The notes under the pieces were generated by a model that was not told the DNA's origin, did no database searches, and saw only the letters and a list, made by a program, of their open reading frames with translations. From NCBI GenBank assembly GCA_017994815.1, contig JAGOJY010000010.1:43465-107464 (forward strand): DNA of 64,000 bases, read 5' to 3'. The translations under genes and the position numbers were made by a program. Source of the DNA: Acidobacteriota bacterium. Lineage in GTDB: Bacteria > Acidobacteriota > Polarisedimenticolia > J045. Shown one piece after another: positions 35,693 to 43,550 of this stretch (position 1 is the stretch's first letter; the number at the start of each line of letters is the position of its first letter).

Positions 35693-37045
35693 ATGCAATT
35701 CAGCACCGCGGACAGGGCGCTCTACATCAAGCTCGTGTACTACGGGCCGGGTCTGTCCGGGAAGACGACCAACCTGGAGACGATTCACCGGCTGACCGAC
35801 CCCGCGCGCCGCCAGCCGATGGTCTCGCTGAAGACGTCGGGCGACCGGACGCTGTTCTTCGACCTGCTGCCGTTCGACCTCGGGCAGCTCAACGGGCTGG
35901 ACCTGCGGTTGAAGCTGTACACCGTCCCGGGCCAGATCCAGTACGACGTGACGCGGCGGCAGGTGCTGGCCGGCGCCGACGGCGTGGTGTTCGTCGCCGA
36001 TTCGCAGAAGCGCCAGCGCGAAGCCAACGCCTGGATGGTGCGCCACCTGCGGAACAACCTGCAGGACAACAACATCGATCCGGAGACCGTCCCGCTGGTG
36101 TTCCAGTGGAACAAGCGCGACCTGCCGGACCCGCTCGACGTGGGCGAGATGCAGCGCGACCTCAACTGGCGCCGCGTGCCCGCGCTCGAGGCGGTCGCGC
36201 CGGCGGGGCGCGGCGTGGTCGAGACGTTCCGCGAGATCACGGTGCAGACGGTCGAGGCGCTGGCCGCACGCGCGCCGGCGCTGCGCGACCACGCCAAGTC
36301 CGCGGAGCTGCGCGGCAAGATCGAGCAACTCTTCGCGGCGCTGAAAGCCGCGGCGGCCGCCGCGGGCGCCGCACCGGCGGTCGAGACCGAGCACAGCCTC
36401 CCGCTCGGCCTGGCCAACGCCACCGACGACGGGGAGCGCCGCGACGTCCTCAGCCTCGATCACCTGCTGTCGGAGGCCGTGCAGGCGAACCTCGCCTTTT
36501 CCGAGCGGCTGGTCGCCGCCGCGCCGGTGGACGCGCTGGCCCGCGCCCGGCGCGAGCGCCACGCCCTGACGCGGCTGGTCCGCATCGCGGCGACCGGCCC
36601 GGAACCGGCGCTCTTGTCCCGCATGTTGCTCGCGGCGACGCTCTCGGCGCTCGGCCTCGCGGCCGGCGCGGTGCTCGCGCCGAACGGCGCGGCGGCGCCG
36701 ATGCGCCCGTTGGCGCTGGCCGGGCGCGACGAGGACCCGCTCAACGGCGTCGTGGTCCACGGCGTCGGTTCGCTCGCCGCCGCGCTGGCGCTGCGGCCCG
36801 ACCCGGCGCTGCACCGCGACATCCCGGGTGAGCTGCTGTTCGGCCGCCAACACCCGGCGCTGGACGCGGTGCGCGCGTTGCTCGCGGTGCCGTTCGAGGG
36901 CGGGGTGCTCGGGCGCTGCCTGCTCGTCGCGTACGACGATCGCCCGACGGGCGCGCTGGGGCCCGAGGATCTCGAGTTCGCGGTGCTCGCGGCCTCGATC
37001 GCCTCGCTCGCGATGCAGCCGTCCGGCGCGCTGGCGCGCCGCTGA
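35693..37045 (+). CDS. MglA-like small GTPase fused to a C-terminal GAF-like domain
   Basis: A 450-residue cytoplasmic protein. Residues 1-195 are an MglA/Ras-like GTPase: P-loop YYGPGLSGKTTNLETI (about 16-31), switch region with TLFFDLLPFDLG, YTVPGQIQYDVTR in place of the Ras DxxG, and WNKRDLPD as the NKxD base-recognition motif. These features are those of the MglA family that sets cell polarity and motility with a roadblock-type GAP (MglB). After an Ala-rich linker, residues ~300-445 show a GAF-like pattern (LSALGLAAGAVLAPNG, RALLAVPFEGGVLGRCLLVAYDD, LGPEDLEFAVLAASIASLAM). Ordinary MglA is about 195 residues. GAGAGAGG before the ATG is a clear ribosome-binding site. No mglB is adjacent. 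Confidence 0.88.
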   Translation: MQFSTADRALYIKLVYYGPGLSGKTTNLETIHRLTDPARRQPMVSLKTSGDRTLFFDLLPFDLGQLNGLDLRLKLYTVPGQIQYDVTRRQVLAGADGVVFVADSQKRQREANAWMVRHLRNNLQDNNIDPETVPLVFQWNKRDLPDPLDVGEMQRDLNWRRVPALEAVAPAGRGVVETFREITVQTVEALAARAPALRDHAKSAELRGKIEQLFAALKAAAAAAGAAPAVETEHSLPLGLANATDDGERRDVLSLDHLLSEAVQANLAFSERLVAAAPVDALARARRERHALTRLVRIAATGPEPALLSRMLLAATLSALGLAAGAVLAPNGAAAPMRPLALAGRDEDPLNGVVVHGVGSLAAALALRPDPALHRDIPGELLFGRQHPALDAVRALLAVPFEGGVLGRCLLVAYDDRPTGALGPEDLEFAVLAASIASLAMQPSGALARR

Positions 37046-37633
37046 TCAGGAAGTCGCGGCGGCCGCAGGGGGCGCGGCGATCTGCGGCTTCGGCACGACG
37101 TTGCGCACCGGCGGGATCGTCCTCAGGTAGGCCAGGATCGCCGCGAGATCCTCGTCGGTGGCCTGGCCGAGCGCGTGCCACGGCATCGGCGGCAGGATCG
37201 GGCGCCCCGCACCCATGGAACGGCCGGTCCGCATCGCCTTGATGAACATCTCGTCGGTCCAGACGCCGAGGCCGCTCTCCTCGTCGGGCGTCAGGTTCGC
37301 GGCGTAAGAGACGCCCCACGGCCCCGCGAACGCCGTGTTGGTCACCGCGCCGGCCCAGCCCCACGGCGCTTGGAGCGGCGGCGCGGGCGGCATCGCGAGA
37401 TCCTGCGGGTGCCCGGACAGCATGTGCGCCATGTCCAGCTCAGGACCGCTCTGGCCGAGCTTCATCGGCGTGTGGCAGTCGTGGCAGCCGCCGAGGGTCA
37501 CGAGGTACTTGCCGCGTTCGATCCTGCTCGCGCCGGCGGGGGCGCTCGCGCCGGCGCGCTGGCAGGCCACGCACAGCGTTGTGAGAAGGAGAACGGCGCA
37601 ACACGCGTAAACGGCGCGGAAGTGGCGGGTCAT
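37046..37633 (-). CDS. Periplasmic or membrane-anchored c-type cytochrome
   Basis: A 195-residue protein with a hydrophobic leader (AVYACCAVLLLTTLCVAC), possibly processed as a lipoprotein at the final Cys of the leader. One haem-attachment motif, CHDCH (C50, C53, H54), is in LVTLGGCHDCHTPM. A Met in ILPPMPWHALG near 165 is the likely distal axial ligand, and the domain ends DLAAILAYLRTIPPVRN, the typical C-terminal helix of class I cytochromes. It is therefore a monohaem electron carrier of about 20 kDa. An in-frame ATG 14 codons upstream is less likely because the leader would be preceded by a charged tail. Divergent from the phosphatase-kinase gene. Confidence 0.85.
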   Translation of the reverse strand: MTRHFRAVYACCAVLLLTTLCVACQRAGASAPAGASRIERGKYLVTLGGCHDCHTPMKLGQSGPELDMAHMLSGHPQDLAMPPAPPLQAPWGWAGAVTNTAFAGPWGVSYAANLTPDEESGLGVWTDEMFIKAMRTGRSMGAGRPILPPMPWHALGQATDEDLAAILAYLRTIPPVRNVVPKPQIAAPPAAAATS

Positions 37634-37724
37634 TTTCGTACTCGGTTCTAACTGTCTCGTTTCTCGGGCGGGCACACTCTACACGGCGTCCAAGACTTGC
37701 GCGACGCGACGCGCGAATTGACGG

Positions 37725-37730
37725 CATAAT
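37725..37730 (+). promoter_or_regulatory. -10-like hexamer CATAAT, possible leaderless start
   Basis: CATAAT matches the -10 consensus at five of six positions and ends seven bases before the GTG of the phosphatase-kinase gene, with no Shine-Dalgarno sequence. A -35 element is not obvious. Confidence 0.35.
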
Positions 37731-37737
37731 CACGCCC

Positions 37738-39687
37738 GTGACCGCGAGACGACGTCATCTTTTGTTCGTGTTGGTGGTCGCGCTGGCGTTCGCGACCTGC
37801 GCGGGGGCGGCAGGTGTGCCCTGCGACTGGCGCTGGTCGGGTGTCGAGCGCGTGGTCGCGATCGGCGACGTGCACGGGGCGTACGAGCAGCTCGTCGCCC
37901 TGCTGCAGCGGGCCGACCTGGTCGACGGCGAGCTGCGCTGGAACGCCGGGAAAACGCACCTCGTCTTCACCGGCGACCTGCTCGACCGCGGTCCCGGCGA
38001 GCGCAAGGTCCTCGATCTCGTGATGCGCCTCGAAGACGAAGCCGCGGCGGCCGGCGGGCAGGTTCACGTCCTGCTCGGCAACCACGAGGTGCTCAATCTG
38101 ATCGGCGACCTGCGCTACGTCCCCGCCGTGGGATTCGCCAGCTTCGCCGACCTCGAGCCCCCCGGGACCCGCGAGGCCGCCCTGTCGCGCTTCACCCGCG
38201 AGGGCGCGGGCGCGGAGGCCTCGCCCGCCGAGACCGGCAAGATGTTCGAGGAGCTGTACCCGCCGGGATACTTCGGCCGGCGCGCCGCGTTCGCGCCGAC
38301 CGGGAAGTACGGCGCGTGGCTGCTCACGAAACCGGCGCTGATCGTGATCAACGACGTCGCGTTCGTGCACGGCGGGCTGCCGCCGGTCGTCGCCGAACTC
38401 GGCGGGGCCGAGCTGAATGCGCGCGTCAACGACGAGTTGCGGCAGCTGCTCGCGGCCCGGGAGAACCTCGCGCGGTGCGGCCTGCTCGACCCGGAGGCGC
38501 GCTTCCTCGAGAGCTTCGAGCAGGTCGCCGGGCGCACGGCGCGGTTGGAGGACTCGGCCGCCGCGCCGGGGTGCGCCGGGACGGCCGGCCGGGACGGGCC
38601 GGCGTACATGCGCGCGGCCACGGCGCTGGCGATCCGCAGCGACGGCCCGCTCTGGTACCGCGGCACCTCGCTGAACGACGAGGAGGCCGAGATCGGGTTG
38701 TTCCAGGCCGCGCTGGCCCGCCTCGAGGTGACGCGCGCGGTCGTCGGCCACACCGTCACCGCCGGGAACCGCGTCAGCTCACGCTTCGGCGGGCGGCTCT
38801 TGCGGATCGACACCGGGATGCTGGACGCGGTGTACCAGGGTCGGCCGGCGGCGCTTTTGCTGAGCGCCGGGCAGGCCGAGGTGCTGTACGTCGACACCGA
38901 AACGGCGCAGGCCCCGGTCATCGAGCCGACCAGCCTGCCGGAGGCGGTGGCGACGGCGGTCGTTTCCGACCAGGAACTCGAGGATTTCCTGCGAACCGCG
39001 GAGATCGTCAAGGACGAGGAAATCGGCCAGGGGATCACGCGCCCGCGGCGCGTCACGCTCAAGAAGAACGGCCAGACGCGGCGCGCCGCCTTCAAGACGG
39101 TCAACGAATCGAAGAGCGGCAAGGTCCAGCTCGGCAAACGGGTGGAGATGGTCTTCACCGACCGCTACGCGTATGAAGTGGCGGCGTACAAGCTCGATCG
39201 GCTCATCGGCCTGCGGATGGTCCCGGTCACCGTGCTGCGCACGATCAACGGGCAGCAAGGCTCGCTGCAGTCGTGGGTCGAGTCGGCCGTCGACGAGCGG
39301 CGCCGGTTGCAGCAGAAGCTCGATCCGTACGAACCGTCGAAAGTGGACGAGGCCAAGAACCTGATGCACCTGTTCGACGCATTGATCTACAACGTGGACC
39401 GGAACCAGACCAACGTCCTGTTCACGCCGGGCGACTGGCACCTGCACCTGATCGACCACTCGCGGGCATTCCGGCTGAACACGGACCGCCCGCCGGGCAT
39501 CGTCGGGCACCCGATCCACGTCCCGCCGGAGATCCGCAAGCCGCTGGCGGCGCTCGACCTGCCGACGCTCCAGCGGACGCTCGGCGATCTGCTCAGCCGC
39601 GCGCAGATGAAGGCGATCCTGGAGCGCCGCGACGCCCTCCTCGACAGCGTCGAAGCCGGCGCCGCCGCGACGACCTCCCGCCGCTGA
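37738..39687 (+). CDS. Secreted PPP-type phosphatase fused to a Fam20/HipA-like kinase domain
   Basis: A 649-residue protein with a signal peptide (LLFVLVVALAFATCAGAA). Residues ~38-400 are a calcineurin-like PPP phosphatase: GDVHG at 43-47, GDLLDRG at 79-85, GNHE at 114-117, FVHGGLPP near 210 and VVGHTVT near 340, i.e. the complete two-metal set seen in Shewanella-like phosphatases. Residues ~420-640 look like an atypical kinase: K453 in RRAAFKTVNES as the ATP Lys, a loop YNVDRNQTNVLF with D554 and N559, and LIDHSRAF with D573 as the metal-binding Asp. This spacing is that of Fam20C, actin-fragmin or PI-kinase-like folds. Both domains retain apparent catalytic residues, so one exported polypeptide could add and remove phosphate. 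The start is a GTG; an ATG-free leader leaves no better choice. Substrates are unknown. Closest alternative reading: an inactive kinase-like binding domain. Confidence 0.8.
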   Translation: MTARRRHLLFVLVVALAFATCAGAAGVPCDWRWSGVERVVAIGDVHGAYEQLVALLQRADLVDGELRWNAGKTHLVFTGDLLDRGPGERKVLDLVMRLEDEAAAAGGQVHVLLGNHEVLNLIGDLRYVPAVGFASFADLEPPGTREAALSRFTREGAGAEASPAETGKMFEELYPPGYFGRRAAFAPTGKYGAWLLTKPALIVINDVAFVHGGLPPVVAELGGAELNARVNDELRQLLAARENLARCGLLDPEARFLESFEQVAGRTARLEDSAAAPGCAGTAGRDGPAYMRAATALAIRSDGPLWYRGTSLNDEEAEIGLFQAALARLEVTRAVVGHTVTAGNRVSSRFGGRLLRIDTGMLDAVYQGRPAALLLSAGQAEVLYVDTETAQAPVIEPTSLPEAVATAVVSDQELEDFLRTAEIVKDEEIGQGITRPRRVTLKKNGQTRRAAFKTVNESKSGKVQLGKRVEMVFTDRYAYEVAAYKLDRLIGLRMVPVTVLRTINGQQGSLQSWVESAVDERRRLQQKLDPYEPSKVDEAKNLMHLFDALIYNVDRNQTNVLFTPGDWHLHLIDHSRAFRLNTDRPPGIVGHPIHVPPEIRKPLAALDLPTLQRTLGDLLSRAQMKAILERRDALLDSVEAGAAATTSRR

Positions 39688-39715
39688 GGGGACAGGTGGC
39701 GTGCCACCTGTCCCC
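39688..39715 (+). repeat. Perfect 13-bp hairpin directly after the phosphatase-kinase stop
   Basis: GGGGACAGGTGGC (39688-39700), loop GT, GCCACCTGTCCCC (39703-39715). It starts on the base after the TGA. Core bases GGGGAC-G-TGG recur in the hairpin at 57211, so this is probably a REP-like element that may double as a terminator hairpin; no T run follows. Confidence 0.6.
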
Positions 39716-39761
39716 GTGAGAGCAACGGTCCGCGCGACCGCAACCGCATCAGGTTGATGCC

Positions 39762-39780
39762 GGGCCGCCTGCGGCGGCCC
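39762..39780 (+). repeat. Dispersed palindrome GGGCCGCC-TGC-GGCGGCCC
   Basis: Perfect 8-bp arms with a TGC loop, immediately before the DUF892 stop codon. It is preceded by GTTGATGCC. The same 27-28 bases occur in inverted orientation at 50091-50117. Confidence 0.6.
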
Positions 39781-40289
39781 TACTCTTCTTCTTCTTCGTC
39801 GCCGATCGCCTCGCGGTTGATGCCCTCGAGCGCGAGCTCGGTCAGGCGCCGGTCGGTTTCCTCTTCCTCGTCGAGCGTCTCCTGCAGCAACTGCGCCGCC
39901 TCGTCCTCGCCGAGCAGTTCGGCGTACGTGCGCGCCGTGCCGTAGGCCGAGATCTCGTAGTGCTCCACCTTCTGCGCGGACGCGAGCAGCCCGGCGTCCA
40001 GCGCGTCGGGATCCTCGACCTTCTTGAGCATCTCGCGGCCTTCCTCGATCAGGCCCTTCATCCCGACGCAGGTCGTCCTCTTGCTGCCCTCGTTCATGCT
40101 GCGGAAGATCTGGTCCAGGCGCTCGATCTGGTTCCGCGTCACCTCGAGATGCTCCTCGAAGGCGCTGCGCACGTCCTCGTGCGACGCGTTCTTGGCCATC
40201 TCGGGAAGCGCTTTGGTGAGCTGGGTCTCGGCGTCGTAGATGTCGCGCAGTTGGTGCAGGTACAGCTCTTTCAGATTGTTGACCTTCAT
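39780..40289 (-). CDS. DUF892 (YciE/YciF-like) ferritin-fold stress protein
   Basis: A 169-residue, helix-rich acidic protein. The beginning VNNLKELYLHQLRDIYDAETQL is the hallmark of DUF892, followed by LTKALPEMAKNASHEDVRSAF, QKVEHYEISAYGTARTYAEL (near 110) and LDEEEETDRRLTELA. Conserved Glu/His positions (DAE, EHLE, EHYE) resemble the di-iron site of ferritin-like bundles. Family members are stress-induced and may have ferroxidase activity. It ends in a run of Glu. The ATG follows GAGGAA and is a better start than upstream in-frame codons. Transcribed alone; the region upstream (40290-40477) contains no gene I can support. Confidence 0.9.
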   Translation of the reverse strand: MKVNNLKELYLHQLRDIYDAETQLTKALPEMAKNASHEDVRSAFEEHLEVTRNQIERLDQIFRSMNEGSKRTTCVGMKGLIEEGREMLKKVEDPDALDAGLLASAQKVEHYEISAYGTARTYAELLGEDEAAQLLQETLDEEEETDRRLTELALEGINREAIGDEEEEE

Positions 40290-40477
40290 GAGCCCGTTCC
40301 TCGCGGTCGTACGGCTCGGCAGCCGCCCTGGGCCGGGGCCTGCCATCGGAAGCCAGCGGATCGCCGACCGGTGCATTGTAGCGTCCCGCGACCGGCGCAC
40401 ATCCATTGCGCGTTGCCGCGGCTCGTGCCTCGCGCCATATCCGATCATTCAACTTGTTGCCGCGCGGTAACGCGACC

Positions 40478-41122
40478 TCAAGTCGTGGCCTCGGGCCGCC
40501 GCTCGCGGCGCCGTCGCGCGCGCCGTCGCAGCGCCGGTGGCGCCGTGGAATCGGCGATGTCGCGCAATCCGAGGCGGCTGACGACGTGCACCGTGCTCGC
40601 CTGCGGCCCCTCGTCGCCCATCGCCTGCACGTACCGCACCTCCGTCCCCACGTCGAGATCGTCCCAGCCGCCGTTCAGGACCGCGTTCTTGTGGAAGAAG
40701 ATCTCGCGCCCGTTCGGCGTGACGATGAACCCGTATCCTCCGTCGCGGACGACCTGCGCCACGACGGCGCGCGGCTCCTCGTGCGTCTTGATCTCGCCGC
40801 GGCGCTGCTCGACGGCCTTCTTGAGCTGGCGTTCGAGCGCCTTGAAGGCGTTCTGGATCACCAGGTGCAGGCTGTCGTGCAGCTCGTGATCGCCGGGGCG
40901 CTTCTTGACCACCAGGTCCTTGCCCGGGGGCAGCTTCAGCTCGATGCGGACGCGGAACGGGTTCCCGCTCTCCTGGTGCTGGTGGCGCTTTTCGACCGCG
41001 ATGCGGCAGGAGATGATGTCGCCCGCGAAGCGGTGCAGTCGCTGCACCTGCTCGCCGATGAAGGCTTCGAGTTCGGGGCTGTGCTGGACGCCGCGAAAGG
41101 AGATCTCGAGCGGTACCTGCAT
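40478..41122 (-). CDS. HPF/RaiA-type ribosome factor fused to a cold-shock domain
   Basis: A 214-residue cytoplasmic protein of two parts. Residues 1-100 match the ribosome hibernation factor fold (VPLEISFRGVQHSPELEAFI, ISCRIAVEKRHQHQESGNPF, KLPPGKDLVVKKRPGDHELH and DSLHLVIQNAFKALERQLKK). Residues ~118-183 are a cold-shock domain: VVAQVVRDGGYGFIVTPNG (RNP1-like GYGFI), EIFFHKNAV (RNP2-like) and GTEVRYVQAMGDEGPQA. The C-terminus is an Arg-rich tail. The fold suggests a protein binding the 30S decoding region and single-stranded RNA, perhaps in starvation or cold. The opening ATG has AAAGGAGA directly ahead. Transcribed toward the DUF892 gene and separated from serS by about 125 bp. Confidence 0.9.
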   Translation of the reverse strand: MQVPLEISFRGVQHSPELEAFIGEQVQRLHRFAGDIISCRIAVEKRHQHQESGNPFRVRIELKLPPGKDLVVKKRPGDHELHDSLHLVIQNAFKALERQLKKAVEQRRGEIKTHEEPRAVVAQVVRDGGYGFIVTPNGREIFFHKNAVLNGGWDDLDVGTEVRYVQAMGDEGPQASTVHVVSRLGLRDIADSTAPPALRRRARRRRERRPEATT

Positions 41123-41248
41123 GGGACGACCGATGCGCTCGCGCTGCGGGTCGGACGCTGCAGGGCCTGAAAACGAGGCGGGCGCGGAGCGCGACGCCGC
41201 CCGCTGGGGCGACCTTAGCCGACCGCTCGCCGACGCGTCAATGCAAGC

Positions 41249-42529
41249 TCATTCACCGCGCGGAAACAGGCGATCTTCCATGTACGGGCGCAGCACGGCC
41301 GGGACCTCGAAGGAACCGTCGGCGCGCTGGTAGTTCTCCAGAACCGCGACCAACGTCCGCCCGACCGCCAGACCCGACCCGTTCAACGTGTGCACGAACC
41401 GCGGCTTGCCCCCCTCGGCGGGCCGGTAGCGGATCTGCGCCCGCCGCGCCTGGAAATCCTCGAAGTTCGAGCAGGACGAGATCTCGCGGTACGTGTTCTG
41501 CGACGGCAACCAGACCTCGAGGTCGTAGGTCTTGGCGGACGAGAACCCGAGGTCGCCGGTCGCCAGGCTGACCACGCGGTAGGCCAGGCCGAGCTGCCGC
41601 AGGACCTCCTCGGCGTGGCCGGTCAGCGCCTCCAGCACGGCGTACGACTCCTCCGGCCGGGCGAAGGCCACCAGCTCGACCTTCTCGAACTGGTGCACGC
41701 GGATCAGCCCGCGCACGTCCTTGCCGTGCGAGCCGGCCTCGGAGCGGAAGCACGGCGTGTACGCGCAGTAGCGCAGCGGCAGGTCCTTCTCGGCCAGGAT
41801 CTCCTCGGCGTGCAGGTTGGTCACCGGCACCTCGGCCGTCGGCGCGAGGTACCAGTCGTCCGGCTCGCGCAGCCGGAACAGGTCGGCCTCGAACTTCGGC
41901 AACTGCCCGGTGCCGAACAGGCTGCGGGCGTTGACGATGAACGGCGGCAGGACCTCGCGGTAGCCGTGCCGCACGGTGTGCAGATCGAGCATGAACTGGA
42001 TCAGCGCGCGCGAGAGCCGCGCGCCCTCGCCGGTGAGCACCGCGAAGCGCGCCCCGGTGACCTTGGCCGCCCGCGGAAAGTCGATCGTCCCGCTGATCTC
42101 GCCGATCTCGACGTGATCGCGCGGGGTGAACGCGAAGCGCGGCGGCTCGCCCCACGTGCGCTCGACGCGGTTGGCGCTGTCGTCCGGCCCCTCCGGGCAG
42201 GTCGGGTGCGGGATGTTGGGGATCGCCGCCATCAGCTCGGCGATCCGCCGGTCGATCTCGCCGACGCGCTCGTCGAGCGACTTGATCCGCTCGCCGATCG
42301 CCCGCACGTGCTCGCGCGCCTCGTCCGCCGCGCCGCCGGCCTTCATCAGCTCGCCGATGCGCCGCGACTCGGCGTTGCGCTCGGCCTTGAGCTGTTCGAC
42401 CTCGACGATCGCCTTGCGGCGCTCGGCGTCGGACGCGACCAGTTCGTCGAGCGCGGGAACGCCGCCGCGGCGGCCGAGCGCCCGGCGCACCTCGTCGAGA
42501 TGGGCCAGCACGTATTTCGAGTCCAGCAT
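41249..42529 (-). CDS. serS: Seryl-tRNA synthetase
   Basis: A 426-residue class II aminoacyl-tRNA synthetase charging tRNA-Ser (and initiating selenocysteine). The N-terminal coiled-coil arm (residues ~30-110: [37 protein letters not shown]) precedes the catalytic core with motif 2 [22 protein letters not shown] (near 260; F-R-x-E) and motif 3 [19 protein letters not shown] (near 385). [12 protein letters not shown] after the arm is also typical. Length is usual (about 425). The ATG giving MLDSKYVL starts the family homology; an upstream Met is out of it. Divergent from galU. Confidence 0.97.
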   Translation of the reverse strand: MLDSKYVLAHLDEVRRALGRRGGVPALDELVASDAERRKAIVEVEQLKAERNAESRRIGELMKAGGAADEAREHVRAIGERIKSLDERVGEIDRRIAELMAAIPNIPHPTCPEGPDDSANRVERTWGEPPRFAFTPRDHVEIGEISGTIDFPRAAKVTGARFAVLTGEGARLSRALIQFMLDLHTVRHGYREVLPPFIVNARSLFGTGQLPKFEADLFRLREPDDWYLAPTAEVPVTNLHAEEILAEKDLPLRYCAYTPCFRSEAGSHGKDVRGLIRVHQFEKVELVAFARPEESYAVLEALTGHAEEVLRQLGLAYRVVSLATGDLGFSSAKTYDLEVWLPSQNTYREISSCSNFEDFQARRAQIRYRPAEGGKPRFVHTLNGSGLAVGRTLVAVLENYQRADGSFEVPAVLRPYMEDRLFPRGE

Positions 42530-42635
42530 CGAGTCTCCCCGGAAAGGTGGCCCGGCGCGGGGCGCGCCGCGGCGCTGGCCGCGGCGGGTTTTCACCTCGC
42601 GAAGCGCCGTAGTCTAGCGCCTTTGGCGGCGGTGC

Positions 42636-42641
42636 TATGAT
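42636..42641 (+). promoter_or_regulatory. -10-like hexamer TATGAT ahead of galU
   Basis: TATGAT lies 30 bases before the galU ATG at 42672, leaving a 5' leader long enough for the GGAG at 42663-42666. It sits in the divergent serS/galU gap. No strong -35 is visible. Confidence 0.35.
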
Positions 42642-42671
42642 CCGGCGCCCGGAGATGCCGTGGAGCCAGCC

Positions 42672-43550
42672 ATGAGGGTGCGCAAGGGGGTCTTCCCCGC
42701 AGCAGGTCTCGGCACGCGCTTCCTGCCGGCCAGCAAGGCGCTGCCGAAGGAAATGCTGCCGATCGTGGACAAGCCGGTGATCCAGTACGCGGTCGAGGAG
42801 GCGATCGCCTCGGGCCTCGAGGACATGGTGATCGTCACCGGCCGCGGCAAGGCCGCGATCGAGGACCACTTCGACCACTCGTTCGAGCTGGAGGCGATCC
42901 TGCAGGAGCGCGGGCAGGAGCGGCAGCTCGAGCTGGTGCGGCAGATCGCCGGGCTGTGCCGGTTCTCCTACACCCGGCAGAAGAAGGCGCTCGGCCTCGG
43001 TCACGCGGTGCTGTGCGCGCGAACGCTCGTCGGCGACGAACCGTTCGCGGTGTTCCTCGCCGACGACCTGATCATCTCGCGCACGCCGGCGATCCGGCAG
43101 CTGATCGACCTGCACCGGCAGACCGGGGCCTCGGTCATCGCGGTCCAGCGCGTCCCGGTGGAGCAGACCGCGAGCTACGGCGTGATCCGCCCCTCCCGCA
43201 GCGACGGCCGCGTGCACGACGTCGCCGAGCTGGTCGAGAAGCCGCGGCCGGAGAAGGCGCCGTCGAACCTGGCCGTCATCGGCCGCTACGTGCTGACCCC
43301 GCGGGTGTTCCCGCTGTTGGAGGAGACCGCGCCGGGCGCGAAGGGCGAGATCCAGCTGACCGACGCGCTGCGGGCGCTCGCGGCCGAGGAACGCGTGCTG
43401 GCGCTGGAGTTCGAGGGCACGCGCTACGACACGGGGAACAAGCTCGGCTTCCTGCAGGCCACCGTCGAACTCGCGCTCGCGCGCGAGGACCTCGGGGCCG
43501 AACTCGCGGCGTGGCTCCGAAAGGTGGTCGGGGCCGGGGGCCAGGCCTGA
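42672..43550 (+). CDS. galU: UTP-glucose-1-phosphate uridylyltransferase
   Basis: A 292-residue enzyme making UDP-glucose. GVFPAAGLGTRFLPASKALPKEMLPIVDKPV (split motif) at residues ~6-36 is the GalU signature: glycine-rich UTP loop, then KEMLP. EEAIASGLEDMVIVTGRGK, the ADDLII segment carrying the metal-binding Asp, and GVIRPSRSDGRVHDVAELVEKP follow in order. The ATG is chosen because GGAG lies close before it; a GTG at 42660 is in frame and also plausible. The stop overlaps the murA start (TGATG), so galU and murA are translationally coupled, linking UDP-glucose (and so UDP-glucuronate and UDP-xylose) to cell-wall precursor synthesis. Confidence 0.95.
   Translation: MRVRKGVFPAAGLGTRFLPASKALPKEMLPIVDKPVIQYAVEEAIASGLEDMVIVTGRGKAAIEDHFDHSFELEAILQERGQERQLELVRQIAGLCRFSYTRQKKALGLGHAVLCARTLVGDEPFAVFLADDLIISRTPAIRQLIDLHRQTGASVIAVQRVPVEQTASYGVIRPSRSDGRVHDVAELVEKPRPEKAPSNLAVIGRYVLTPRVFPLLEETAPGAKGEIQLTDALRALAAEERVLALEFEGTRYDTGNKLGFLQATVELALAREDLGAELAAWLRKVVGAGGQA

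Noticed and set aside
41253..43217. A long minus-strand frame spanning serS and galU
   Set aside because: No protein similarity; overlaps two well-defined genes in other frames.
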